Positions 22,957 through 31,853 of a DNA stretch of 42,143 nucleotides are shown piece by piece (position 1 is the stretch's first letter; the number at the start of each line of letters is the position of its first letter). Position numbers and translations under genes: made by a program. Under the pieces are notes generated by a model, which searched no databases, was not told the DNA's origin, and worked only from the letters and a program-made list of their open reading frames with translations. This DNA is from CAYUWH01 sp964448615 (GTDB lineage Bacteria > Patescibacteriota > Gracilibacteria > Peribacterales > Peribacteraceae), in assembly GCA_964448615.1 (NCBI GenBank), contig CAYUWH010000010.1, positions 1 through 42,143 on the forward strand, given 5' to 3'.

Positions 22957-25281
22957 ATGCAACCCGCGCTCTCCGATGAGAAAATTTTCGGCCCGCTCAA
23001 TGAGGAACAGAAAGCAGCCGTCACCAATATTGATGGACCCGTGCTGATTTTGGCGGGAGCGGGTTCTGGCAAGACGCGCGCGCTCACGCACCGCGTTGCC
23101 TACTTAATGAGCAAGGGGGTGCAGCCATGGCAAATTCTGTGTGTGACCTTCACCAATAAAGCTGCAACCGAAATGAAGGAGCGCATCCGCAACATGCTGC
23201 ATATTACGGAAGAGCAAGATCCGACTCACGGCCTCCCCATCGACGCAGCGTCGAAGGCGGGTTCACTGCCGGTCATGGGAACGTTCCACTCGATTTGCGT
23301 CAGGATTCTTCGCCGCGATATTGAAAAACTCGGACGAAACCGCAACTTCGTGATCTATGACAGCGACGATCAGGAGCGGCTCATGAAAACCGTGCTCAAA
23401 GAACTGCATATCGAAGAGAGTGAACTCAAGCCGCGCGCCGCACTCTCGTATGTCGGGCGCTTCAAGTCCGAAGCACTGAACCCGCGCGAGGCGCAGAGCC
23501 AAGCGACAACCGATCGCATGTTGCGGATTGTGCAGGCATACACGCTCTATCAGAAAAAACTGGCGGAGAGCAATGCCATGGATTTCGACGATTTGCTCCT
23601 TGAGACGGTTCGTCTTTTTCATGAATGCCCCGATGTGTTGAATCGGTACCAGGAAACATGGCGCTATCTGCACATCGATGAGTACCAGGACACGAACCAT
23701 GTGCAGTATCTCTTCATCACGTTGTTGGCAAAGAAATACCGCAACCTCTGCGTGATCGGCGATCCGGACCAATCGATCTACGGCTTCCGCGGCGCGGATA
23801 TCCGCAACATTTTGGAATTCGAGAACGAATACCCCGATGCCAAGCGCATCAAGCTCGAACAGAATTACCGTTCGGCCCAACCTATTCTCACGGCAGCAGA
23901 CGTCCTGATCTCTGCGAACCCCAACCGTCCCGAAAAAAAGATGTGGACCGACCGCAAAGATGGCCCGCTCGTGGTGGTGCAGGAAGTCCGGGACGAACGG
24001 CGCGAAGCGGAAGATGCGATTTTGCAAATCAAGCAGAAGCAGCGGGACGGCATTCCTCTCAAAGAACAGGTGATCCTCTATCGCACCCACGCGCAATCGC
24101 GTTTGTTTGAAGAAGCCTGCATGCGCGAAGGCATCCCGTACCGCATTCTCGGCGGCATCAAATTCTACGGCCGCAAAGAAGTGAAAGACGTGCTCGCCTA
24201 TCTCTACGTGATGTTGAATCCGTATGACACGGTCTCAATGCTGCGCGTCATCAACGTGCCCGCACGCAAGCTGGGCGATACGACGCTCGGGTATGTTCAG
24301 GCGTATGCGTCTTCGCGCCAACTGACGTTGTGGGACGCGCTGCTCGACATCGATTCGATCGACGATGTGAACTCCGCCGCCAAAGAACGCATCCGCGTCT
24401 TTACGGATCTCATCAACCGCTACCGCCAGCGCGCGTTTCAGGAAGTGGTCAGCTCGCTTGCGGCATCATTCCTCGAAGAAGTGAAGATGGAAGCATGGCT
24501 GAAGGAAGGAACGGAAGAAGGCGAAGAGCGATGGCTGAACGTCCAGGAATTGATCACGGTCATGCATAAATACGATGCACTCGAACCGCATGCATCGCTC
24601 ACGGGATTTTTGGAGGAAGTCGCGCTCGTCTCGGAAGTTGATAAATTGAACGACGGTGCCCGCGACTCGCTCACACTGATGACGCTGCACCTCTGCAAAG
24701 GCTTGGAGTTCGAACACGTGATCATCGTCGGTTGTGAGGAAGGATTATTCCCCCACTCTTCTGCCGTGTTCGACCGGGAACAATTGGAGGAAGAACGAAG
24801 AATCATGTACGTGGGGATGACGCGCGCGAAAACACATCTGCGGATTCTCTTCGCCCAGAGCAGATTCCTCTGGGGTGATCGGCAAACCAACGCCCCGAGC
24901 CGCTTTCTGGATGATCTTCCCGCGGAAGCCATAGAACGCCGGAGCGACGATGTGCTCAGTGCATTTGCCTGGGCTTCAGCCCGCGGCGCGGAACAAGCGA
25001 GTGGAGCAACGTTTGGCGATACGCGCCACCGTTCGCCCTCTCGCACCGGAAAACTCGAACCATTCAAACAAGAAGTGCACCTCGAGTTCAATCAGGACTT
25101 CGATACCAATCCTTCGGTGAATCAGGATGAAGACGGACTCAAAGAAGGAAGCCGCGTGGAGCACCCGACCTTCGGGAAAGGCACCGTCACCGCCAAGCGC
25201 GGGGACGTGGTGGATATCCTGTTTGATGGAGGAAAGAGAAAGACGCTGGCATTGAGCATTGCACCGCTGAAGAAGATTTAA
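22957..25281 (+). CDS. uvrD: UvrD/PcrA-type superfamily 1 DNA helicase
   Basis: A 774-residue 3'-5' helicase for repair and replication restart. Motifs: LNEEQKAAV (Q motif), AGAGSGKT (Walker A, about residues 33-40), TFTNKAATEM (Ia), HIDEYQDTN (II), GDPDQSIYGFRGAD (III), LEQNYRS (IV), LMTLHLCKGLEFEHV (V) and VGMTRAK (VI). The C-terminus ends in a tudor-like segment (VEHPTFGKGTVTAKRGDVVDI in part), as in PcrA. ATG 22957 has TACGCT, preceded by TG, 7 bases upstream. The frame continues upstream into the preceding gene and is not used. Confidence 0.96.
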   Translation: MQPALSDEKIFGPLNEEQKAAVTNIDGPVLILAGAGSGKTRALTHRVAYLMSKGVQPWQILCVTFTNKAATEMKERIRNMLHITEEQDPTHGLPIDAASKAGSLPVMGTFHSICVRILRRDIEKLGRNRNFVIYDSDDQERLMKTVLKELHIEESELKPRAALSYVGRFKSEALNPREAQSQATTDRMLRIVQAYTLYQKKLAESNAMDFDDLLLETVRLFHECPDVLNRYQETWRYLHIDEYQDTNHVQYLFITLLAKKYRNLCVIGDPDQSIYGFRGADIRNILEFENEYPDAKRIKLEQNYRSAQPILTAADVLISANPNRPEKKMWTDRKDGPLVVVQEVRDERREAEDAILQIKQKQRDGIPLKEQVILYRTHAQSRLFEEACMREGIPYRILGGIKFYGRKEVKDVLAYLYVMLNPYDTVSMLRVINVPARKLGDTTLGYVQAYASSRQLTLWDALLDIDSIDDVNSAAKERIRVFTDLINRYRQRAFQEVVSSLAASFLEEVKMEAWLKEGTEEGEERWLNVQELITVMHKYDALEPHASLTGFLEEVALVSEVDKLNDGARDSLTLMTLHLCKGLEFEHVIIVGCEEGLFPHSSAVFDREQLEEERRIMYVGMTRAKTHLRILFAQSRFLWGDRQTNAPSRFLDDLPAEAIERRSDDVLSAFAWASARGAEQASGATFGDTRHRSPSRTGKLEPFKQEVHLEFNQDFDTNPSVNQDEDGLKEGSRVEHPTFGKGTVTAKRGDVVDILFDGGKRKTLALSIAPLKKI

Positions 25282-25291
25282 GGACTACTTC

Positions 25292-25864
25292 TTAATTTTT
25301 TTCTTCTTTTTGTTGAACAAGTTCTTTCTCGACTTTTTTATCATGGCGCCGAATTGATCCATAGACAAATACGGATACAAGCCCAATGAGACCTCCGCTT
25401 CCAATAATAGAACCCGCAATTTCTTTTCCCAATGCTACACAATACACACCACCTCCAATCGTGGCTAAACAAACTAGGAAACCGAATATCAATCCCAATT
25501 TTGCATCTTGTATACGTGCAACTACCACCTTAGACTCAATCGCACCTTGATGATCGAATACTTTTTCTTCCATTTTTTGACGATGTGCCGACTGTCGTTC
25601 TGCCAAAGCCAATATCCTTTCAGCGGATCCAGGTAATACTTTTTCATAAGCTTCAAAAAGCTCAGGGGGTGGAATGGGTCCAGAAAACATTGATTGCATC
25701 TCCAGAATTTCAACTGACGACTTTTTTGCTTGCTCGTTTGAAACTACTTCTGATGCTGACGCGATAGTCGAGGCAGCTTCAATATTTGCTCGAGTCACTT
25801 TCTCAGTCGCAGCTTCAATCACTGTCTCTTTAGAGATGTCATTTATCGGTAAAGTTTTGTCCAT
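25292..25864 (-). CDS. DUF2335 membrane protein
   Basis: A 190-residue protein. The middle reads SGPIPPPELFEAYEKVLPGS, then AERILALAERQSAHRQKMEE, the hallmark of DUF2335. Two membrane helices follow (about residues 127-147 and 150-170) with a Lys-rich tail. The N-terminal third is Ser/Ala/Glu-rich. The family's function is unknown; it is common on mobile or accessory DNA. I chose ATG 25864. The gene overlaps the 3' end of the upstream hypothetical gene by 26 bases. It is clearly more AT-rich than its neighbours, suggesting transfer. Confidence 0.82.
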   Translation of the reverse strand: MDKTLPINDISKETVIEAATEKVTRANIEAASTIASASEVVSNEQAKKSSVEILEMQSMFSGPIPPPELFEAYEKVLPGSAERILALAERQSAHRQKMEEKVFDHQGAIESKVVVARIQDAKLGLIFGFLVCLATIGGGVYCVALGKEIAGSIIGSGGLIGLVSVFVYGSIRRHDKKVEKELVQQKEEKN

Positions 25865-26177
25865 ATATATCAAAAGCAGAATACAAATCTGAGCCAATCG
25901 TAAGCCAGTCTTGCGCCAGCACCTCTTTATCCATCTTCATATTAATGTTGGTCGCTTGTAATGAACCGATCTTATATTCACCACTCAAGGAGATATTATC
26001 GAGATCAGGAAAAATAGTAACTCTAGAAACTCCCTCTGAAAAACTTGGCAAATTACTCAAGGAGATTGAAAAATCACAATTTACATCACCATAATTCATA
26101 GGAGTAAAATGCGAACAAGCGTGCATGCTTTTATCTTTTTGCTGCTTCCCTTTTCTTAATTTTAGCACGTTAACCAT
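25839..26177 (-). CDS. AT-rich hypothetical protein upstream of DUF2335
   Basis: A 112-residue protein that I do not recognise. It has a basic N-terminus and then an alternating, beta-rich body (DFSISLSNLPSF, VTIFPDLDNISLSGEYKIGS), ending in an acidic region with aromatic residues. The composition is AT-rich like DUF2335, and the 26-base overlap suggests co-transcription. Its N-terminal basic stretch (KLRKGKQQKDK) may be spurious if translation starts at Met18 or Met27. No clear promoter. Confidence 0.55.
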   Translation of the reverse strand: MVNVLKLRKGKQQKDKSMHACSHFTPMNYGDVNCDFSISLSNLPSFSEGVSRVTIFPDLDNISLSGEYKIGSLQATNINMKMDKEVLAQDWLTIGSDLYSAFDIYGQNFTDK

Positions 26178-26234
26178 AGTAGATAATTCTTACATTAAGA
26201 GAATCGTAATACAAGAACTTTACGCAAAAATTTT

Positions 26235-26271
26235 AAACAAACAAGGAGCGCCGATAAAGACGCTCCTTGTT
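26235..26271 (-). terminator. Terminator of the SLH gene
   Basis: AACAAGGAGCG (26240-26250) pairs perfectly with 26261-26271. On the minus strand it runs into TGTTTAAAA. Confidence 0.82.
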
Positions 26272-26282
26272 CCCGAAATCCT

Positions 26283-27995
26283 TTACTGGAACATCGTCCC
26301 TCTCGCCACCGGCGAATCGGTCGGGACCCAGCTGAAGGTCGCATCGCCATCGGCCCACGTCACGGAACCACCACCCGAAGAACCACCGGCATTGTTCAAC
26401 GTGAGGCGCAGCGTGGGATCGTTCACGCCAGCGACCGCAACGTTGCCGTAGACATGGATCACACTATCGCCTTTCACGCTGCCGATGGAAGCGGGAATGC
26501 TGATACACGTCACGATGCCCGAAGAGACGGAACACGTGCTCTGCTCGTCGCCGCCTTCACGCTTGAGATACACGTTCGAAAGCGTGACGCCGGAAGGCGC
26601 ATCGATCTGGAACGTGAGTGACGTCGTGCGCAAATTATTCATTCCTTGATCATCGCCCTCGCCGATAAAGCGGAAGCTGGCGAGACGCTGGTTGGAGCTT
26701 GCGACGAAGTTCGCCGTCTGTGCGCCGGCGTTCTCCACTTTCACGATACGCGCGCGCGCCGTGGAGAAGACGGGGAACGTGTCGGTATAGGTCTGATTGT
26801 AGTCATCACTGCTCCATTGGCCGTTCCCTTCGATGCCGATCGAGGCGATCTGAATCGATTCATTGCTCTCGCCACCCTGATCATGATTCTTCAAGACCGC
26901 GCGCGCATAAATCGTGACGTTCTCACGCTTCGGTAACACGAGCGTGCCTTGCGGCAGATTCACGAGATACTGCTTCTCGCCGCTGACACTGGTATCGAGC
27001 GTCGCGCGGCCGAGATAGCGCCTGTCTTTGTCGTACATCAGCAACGAATCGAGCGTCGACGTGCTACCCACGAGCGTGATGCGCAATTTTGTGACATCGA
27101 GCGGCTCGTTATTGCTGAAGAGATTCACGGCTCCCAAAATCACGGAACTGCTGCCGAGCGTAATGACCTGCGAACGGATCATCGTATCGCTGTTGGGATC
27201 GTATCCTCCTTTCCAAGTGCCGGAACTGACGGAGGAAGAAGCCGACGAACGACTAGACAACGAGGAAGCAGCGGAGCTTACGTAAGCTCCGCTGCTTGAA
27301 GAATCTGATGAACTAGAAACAGAGGAACTCCTGATGATGCCACGTTCGGCATCGCGCAAGATATCCAATTCCCCTTCATTGAAGGCGATGAAGCGCACGA
27401 CGAGCCGCGCCATTTCTCCGCGCTTGATATGGTCGCCGGGACGCAAGCCCGAAATCGCGACATCATTGAGCTGTGCCGCGCGCAGATACGGGTCGTACCA
27501 CGTACCACCCTGCCCATCGAGCGAGAGCGCATACATGGAGGCAAGGACCTTCACGGCTTCCTCATATTGCACGGCATCATCCGGTTTGAAGAGCCACTGG
27601 GCTTCAGGCACGCCGACTTTGGCATGTCCGGTCACGATGCCCATCGCTTTGGCGCGGCACACGTACGGCGCGTACCAGCTGCCGACTTTCACATCGGGGA
27701 AGCAGGTACGATCATACGAAGGCTCCGTGCCGTTAAGCGAAAGAAGACTCATGACGATTTTCATGAATTCGGCACGATTCAATTCGCTTTGCGGACGAAT
27801 GGTTCCGCCCGGATCGCCCTGCAAGACGCCAGCAGCGGTCAGGGTGCTGATCGCGAGCGCGGTGGAACGATCGGAAGGTTTGTCACTATACGGAAGATTG
27901 GACAAGTTATACTCCCGCGCAGAGGCGGCAGTACTGACAAAGCCGAAGAGGATTGCCGATACGGTGAGGAGAAGAGTGGGAGCTTTCATAGACAT
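26283..27995 (-). CDS. SLH-domain secreted surface protein
   Basis: A 570-residue exported protein. It has a signal peptide (KAPTLLLTVSAILFG, cleavage near AASA-RE), then three S-layer-homology-like repeats over roughly residues 45-215 (GDPGGTIRPQSELNRAEFMKI; FKPDDAVQYEEAVKVLASM in part; LRPGDHIKRGEMARLVVRF). A Ser-rich linker follows (about 225-265), then beta-rich C-terminal domains. SLH repeats bind pyruvylated secondary wall polymer, so it is probably an S-layer or wall-bound protein. A perfect palindrome (27266-27297) is translated in frame within the Ser linker. I chose ATG 27995 or the in-frame 27989; TATTCT at 28005-28010 is 9 bases upstream of the former. Confidence 0.9.
   Translation of the reverse strand: MSMKAPTLLLTVSAILFGFVSTAASAREYNLSNLPYSDKPSDRSTALAISTLTAAGVLQGDPGGTIRPQSELNRAEFMKIVMSLLSLNGTEPSYDRTCFPDVKVGSWYAPYVCRAKAMGIVTGHAKVGVPEAQWLFKPDDAVQYEEAVKVLASMYALSLDGQGGTWYDPYLRAAQLNDVAISGLRPGDHIKRGEMARLVVRFIAFNEGELDILRDAERGIIRSSSVSSSSDSSSSGAYVSSAASSLSSRSSASSSVSSGTWKGGYDPNSDTMIRSQVITLGSSSVILGAVNLFSNNEPLDVTKLRITLVGSTSTLDSLLMYDKDRRYLGRATLDTSVSGEKQYLVNLPQGTLVLPKRENVTIYARAVLKNHDQGGESNESIQIASIGIEGNGQWSSDDYNQTYTDTFPVFSTARARIVKVENAGAQTANFVASSNQRLASFRFIGEGDDQGMNNLRTTSLTFQIDAPSGVTLSNVYLKREGGDEQSTCSVSSGIVTCISIPASIGSVKGDSVIHVYGNVAVAGVNDPTLRLTLNNAGGSSGGGSVTWADGDATFSWVPTDSPVARGTMFQ
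27266..27297. repeat. Perfect 32-bp palindrome AGCGGAGCTTAC type inside the SLH gene
   Basis: AAGCAGCGGAGCTTAC is followed by its exact reverse complement. Relative to the 758/960 core, C-C has become G-C in a compensated manner (GGACC to GGAGC, GGTCC to GCTCC). In frame it codes SSGAYVSSAAS in the Ser linker. Confidence 0.92.
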
Positions 27996-28121
27996 TGAGA
28001 CGGAAGAATACACCTCTCTATGACACAATCACGCTTGCCAAATGACAAACAACACGACTTTTTTAGCAAGCCTTATGACCTGGCTTTACGGGAATGACAG
28101 AAGATGACAAGCTGACTCACC

Positions 28122-28928
28122 ATGCATGACCCTCGCCAGACCATTCTCGGCCTCCTCAAAACCCATGGAATGCGGCTCAATACGGACCTTGGCCAGCATT
28201 TTCTCGCTGATGCATCCGTGCTCGAAAAAATCGTGGAAGCCGCGAACATCACCCCTGAAGACACCATTGTCGAAATTGGAACGGGACTGGGGATTCTCAC
28301 GAAAGAACTCGCGCAGCTGGCAAAGAAGGTCATTGCTATCGAATTGGACGCGCGCTGGATTCCCATCGTCAAACAGTACGCAGGCACGGATGCAAATGCC
28401 GATCTTCAGTTCATCAATAAGAATGCATTGCACGTCCCCTTCCCTACGACGTCCTACAAGATTGTCGCGAATATCCCGTATCACATTACTTCCCCGCTCC
28501 TGCGCCATGCGTTTCTGGAATCCCCGATGGCACCCACGTCCCTGACGCTCTTGATCCAGCGGGAAGTCGCGGAAAAAATCTGCGATACCGAAGACGCCGG
28601 ACTCCTCACGATCATCGTCGGACTTTTCGGGAAAGCCAGGCTCGTCACGCATGTACCGCCTGGTGCGTTCATTCCGCCGCCGAAAGTGGATTCTTCCGTT
28701 CTGCACATCGACTGCTACCCCAAACCTCTCGCTTCAGGAGAAGAAATCGAAAAAATACTCTGGCTCGCGAAGCAGGCGTTTGCGCAGAAGCGAAAGATGC
28801 TCAGTAACTCGATCGGGAAGCTGCCGGACGGGCTGTCCAAATTGGAGCAAGTGGGCATCGAAGCGACGAGACGTCCGCAGACACTCTCTATTGCGGAGTG
28901 GATCACGTTGGCACGGCTGTTTGTATGA
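28122..28928 (+). CDS. rsmA: 16S rRNA adenine dimethyltransferase
   Basis: A 268-residue KsgA/RsmA enzyme that dimethylates two adjacent adenines in the 3'-terminal hairpin of 16S rRNA. Motifs: DLGQHFLAD, VEIGTGLGILTKEL (SAM binding), NIPYHITSPLL (catalytic motif IV) and AFAQKRKMLSNS near the C-terminus. It is full length. The stop overlaps the comEC start (ATGA). No clear -10 lies at the leaderless distance and no Shine-Dalgarno is seen. Confidence 0.96.
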   Translation: MHDPRQTILGLLKTHGMRLNTDLGQHFLADASVLEKIVEAANITPEDTIVEIGTGLGILTKELAQLAKKVIAIELDARWIPIVKQYAGTDANADLQFINKNALHVPFPTTSYKIVANIPYHITSPLLRHAFLESPMAPTSLTLLIQREVAEKICDTEDAGLLTIIVGLFGKARLVTHVPPGAFIPPPKVDSSVLHIDCYPKPLASGEEIEKILWLAKQAFAQKRKMLSNSIGKLPDGLSKLEQVGIEATRRPQTLSIAEWITLARLFV

Positions 28929-30415
28929 GTATACGGAGAGGTACGCTGGCATTTCTGCTCGCCTTTCTCGTCGTGACGTGTGCATTGCGCTGGTGGCAGT
29001 CGGCGGCGTATCCGCTGTGGGTATGGCAACTATTGGGAAGCGGCGCAGTGATCGGACTGCTGCTGGGATGGATCAGACGCGCGCGCAGCGTCGGAACACT
29101 CGTGCTGGCGGCATCAGCGGGATGCGCCGTCGCTTTTTTGTGCGTGATGCGCACGACGCACGTCCCCACCCCTTCTAGCATCGATGCCCATGCCAACGGC
29201 CAAAAGATTGCCGTAACAGGAAGAATAATCGGCATCGATGCGCGGGATGCCACCATCCGCTACACGCTCGACACCGCATCGCTCATCGAACAAGAACGTA
29301 CGCTCGACGTACACGGCAAACTGCTCGTGATCGACCGCTTTCTGTATCCAAAATTTCAATACGGTGACACGATCTCGGTATCCGGAAAATTGGAACGTCC
29401 GGAACCGTTCCAGGGATTTCGGTACGACGATTATCTGAGCACGTTCGATCTCTACGCGCTAATGCGCCCGGATTCGCTGAAACTTGAGCAACCTGCATCG
29501 GGATTTTCGTTTTATGGCACGTTGATCTGGCTTCGTCAGCGCGTCAGCGCGCGCATCAATCTCCTCTTGCCCGAACCGTATGCCGCATTATTGGACGGAT
29601 TGCTGACGGGAAACAGAACGAGCCTTCCGGAATCGGTGTTGCAAGATTTTACAACAGCGGGACTCACGCACATGCTCGCGATTTCCGGCTATAATATTGC
29701 GATCATCATCACGCTGATCGGCTCGATCCTCTTTTTTCTCCCCCTGCGCTGGCGGCTGATTCCGAGCATCGTTGCCATCATCGTCTTCACGATATTCGTG
29801 GGGGCGTCGGCATCGGTCGTGCGCGCCGCGATCATGGGCATTCTTGGCATCGTTGCGCTGCATGGCGGCCGCCTGAGCGATACCCGGCTCGCGGTATTGT
29901 GGACGGCATTTTTCATGATGGCGATCAATCCGAAAGAAGCCTGGTTTGACCCATCGTTCCAGCTGTCGTTTCTTTCCGTGATGGGACTGATCGAAGCACA
30001 ACCGTACATGGAACGCTTTTTGAAATACGTGCCGGAAACACTGGGAATTCGTGATGCACTCGCGCTCACGCTCGCAGCACAGCTCTTCGCCGCGCCGTGG
30101 GGCGCGCTGCTCTTCGGGCAGGTGCCGCTCATTTCTCCGCTCGCAAATCTCCTCGCCGCACCTTTGGTGCCGCTTGCCATGCTCACGGGCTCTCTTGCAC
30201 TACTCGGCAGTTTCCTGTGGCTCCCGCTCGGATACGCCATCGGGATGATCACGTGGGTGATCGAGGCGCTCATGCTCTGGATCGTGCATCTGAGCGCCGC
30301 TGTTCCGTATGCATCGGTCGCCATTCCATTCATACAGGGATGGCACATCGCGGTTTACTACGCTCTTATCGCATTATTGCTCTTTCTTGGTTTTTACAAA
30401 GCAAATGCAAATTAG
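28925..30415 (+). CDS. comEC: ComEC/Rec2-type DNA uptake channel, short form
   Basis: A 496-residue polytopic membrane protein. It has N-terminal helices and an OB-like external domain (KIAVTGRIIGIDARDATIRY in part, GDTISVSGKLERPE), then the competence domain with GLTHMLAISGYNIAIII and LSDTRLAVLWTAFFMM. It lacks the C-terminal metallo-beta-lactamase domain of long ComEC proteins and ends after the last helix. It would transport single-stranded DNA into the cell. I chose ATG 28925, which overlaps the rsmA stop. Related CPR genomes often retain ComEC, so natural competence is plausible. Confidence 0.92.
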   Translation: MSIRRGTLAFLLAFLVVTCALRWWQSAAYPLWVWQLLGSGAVIGLLLGWIRRARSVGTLVLAASAGCAVAFLCVMRTTHVPTPSSIDAHANGQKIAVTGRIIGIDARDATIRYTLDTASLIEQERTLDVHGKLLVIDRFLYPKFQYGDTISVSGKLERPEPFQGFRYDDYLSTFDLYALMRPDSLKLEQPASGFSFYGTLIWLRQRVSARINLLLPEPYAALLDGLLTGNRTSLPESVLQDFTTAGLTHMLAISGYNIAIIITLIGSILFFLPLRWRLIPSIVAIIVFTIFVGASASVVRAAIMGILGIVALHGGRLSDTRLAVLWTAFFMMAINPKEAWFDPSFQLSFLSVMGLIEAQPYMERFLKYVPETLGIRDALALTLAAQLFAAPWGALLFGQVPLISPLANLLAAPLVPLAMLTGSLALLGSFLWLPLGYAIGMITWVIEALMLWIVHLSAAVPYASVAIPFIQGWHIAVYYALIALLLFLGFYKANAN

Positions 30416-30429
30416 AAATTGAAAATGGT

Positions 30430-30485
30430 AAATTGAAAATTACGGTCGCATTGGAATCAAGGGCTGTTTACATAATTTTCAATTT
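30430..30485. repeat. AT-rich inverted repeat between convergent genes
   Basis: AAATTGAAAATTA (30430-30442) pairs with TAATTTTCAATTT (30473-30485). Further AATTTTCAAT-type units flank it. It may act as a terminator for both comEC and the methyltransferase. Confidence 0.6.
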
Positions 30486-30500
30486 TCAATTCTTAATTTT

Positions 30501-31037
30501 TCATTTCCAAACATAGACATGAAATACCGCACTGCGCCGCCCTTCGTGATACTCGATTCGTTGCCCGCCTTCGAGACCGGGCAATGCAAACGTATGGGAA
30601 ATAATGCGCGTACCGGGTTGTAATTCACGCTGGAATTTCGGCAAAAGCCGCTTCAGGAATTCCGGTGTCATATAGAGGAAAATCACATCCGCATCGCGCA
30701 GATCCAGTGAAAACACACTGCAGCATTTCCAGTTGATGTCGCTGCGCTTCCACATACGTCGTACTGCGCCTAATGCCCAAATCGTCGGGACCAGTTCACA
30801 GCCTGTCGCCGAAATCCCCGCACACACGCGCTTCGCCTCCATCACAATCCGGCCGTCTCCCGCCCCCAGATCATACACAATCTCGCCGTCTCGCAATCGA
30901 GCGGCAGCCACCATTGCCCTTACCACCCACATCGGCGTGGGCACATACGGAACCCCCACAAACAGGTGCATTCCCACTGTCAGAACAACAGCAATAATCA
31001 GAAGAATGAGAAATCCGAGGAGAGCATCGATGAGCAC
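30501..31037 (-). CDS. Membrane-anchored SAM-dependent methyltransferase
   Basis: A 178-residue protein. One N-terminal membrane helix (residues 3-30) is followed by a class I methyltransferase core with motif I YDLGAGDGRIV and later VIFLYMTPEFLKRLLP. The substrate is unknown. The start must be GTG 31037, because no ATG is in frame. TAGCCT (31044-31049) lies exactly 6 bases upstream, so this is a leaderless GTG start. Confidence 0.82.
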   Translation of the reverse strand: MLIDALLGFLILLIIAVVLTVGMHLFVGVPYVPTPMWVVRAMVAAARLRDGEIVYDLGAGDGRIVMEAKRVCAGISATGCELVPTIWALGAVRRMWKRSDINWKCCSVFSLDLRDADVIFLYMTPEFLKRLLPKFQRELQPGTRIISHTFALPGLEGGQRIEYHEGRRSAVFHVYVWK

Positions 31038-31120
31038 CCCCTCAGGCTACCCGTAAACCGATCGCAAGAAAACGCGAAGAAGCATTTGGCAAGCGCGGAA
31101 AAATACCTACACTGGCATGC

Positions 31121-31825
31121 ATGTCTCTACATACACCCCGTACAACGCTACTCGCACTCAGCCTCCTGACCCTTGCGGCCTGTTCATCGGCCGCGAATGT
31201 GCAGAATACGGATACCGCCGAACAGTCTTCCTATGCATCTCTTCAAGATTTGCAGGATAAGGCGACTGCGGGCAATGCGGATGCGCAATTCAATCTCGGC
31301 GCGCTGTATCAGGAAGGAGACGGTATGCCGCAAGATATGGCAAAAGCGAAGGAATGGTTCGAGAAAGCGGGCACTCAAGGCGATCAACGAGCACAATTCA
31401 ATTTGGGCGTGATGCACTATAACGGCGAAGGGGTACCGCAGAATTTTACGACATCGTACGAATGGTTTGAAAAGGCCGCAGCCAAAGGAAATTCCCGCGC
31501 ATCGTTCAATATGGGCGTGATGCACTATCGCGGAGAGGGCGTCGAACAGGATTTGGACAACGCATTCGCATTATTCGAGAAGGCCGCCCATGAAGGAATC
31601 GCCGAGGCCCAGTTCAACCTTGGCGTGATGTACGCAAAAGGAGAGAGCACAGCCGCCGATCCTGTGGAGGCTTACGCCTGGTTCACCGTCTCCCAGAAAA
31701 ACGGCGATGAAAAAGCATCGCCCATTCTCGCCGACGCAAAGACCAAGCTCACAGATGAACAGCTCGCGAAGGCGGAAAAGCGTGTGCAGGAACTCTCCGA
31801 TACCATCCCGCCCGCCCGGTACTGA
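31121..31825 (+). CDS. Sel1-repeat lipoprotein
   Basis: A 234-residue protein. The signal peptide ends in a lipobox (LTLAAC, Cys21), followed by a short acidic linker and four Sel1-like repeats of about 36 residues (ADAQFNLGALYQEGDGMPQD; RAQFNLGVMHYNGEG; RASFNMGVMHYRGEG; EAQFNLGVMYAKGES). Such repeats form helical solenoids for protein-protein contacts. TACACT (31108-31113) lies 7 bases before the ATG. The M23-like lipoprotein follows after 28 bases, probably in the same operon. Confidence 0.93.
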   Translation: MSLHTPRTTLLALSLLTLAACSSAANVQNTDTAEQSSYASLQDLQDKATAGNADAQFNLGALYQEGDGMPQDMAKAKEWFEKAGTQGDQRAQFNLGVMHYNGEGVPQNFTTSYEWFEKAAAKGNSRASFNMGVMHYRGEGVEQDLDNAFALFEKAAHEGIAEAQFNLGVMYAKGESTAADPVEAYAWFTVSQKNGDEKASPILADAKTKLTDEQLAKAEKRVQELSDTIPPARY

Positions 31826-31853
31826 ACCGGCTTTGCTTTCCGTCAACATCTGC

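Noticed and set aside
22092..24096. Minus-strand frames opposite the RmuC-like and uvrD genes
   Set aside because: Shadow frames; the helicase motifs define the sense strand.
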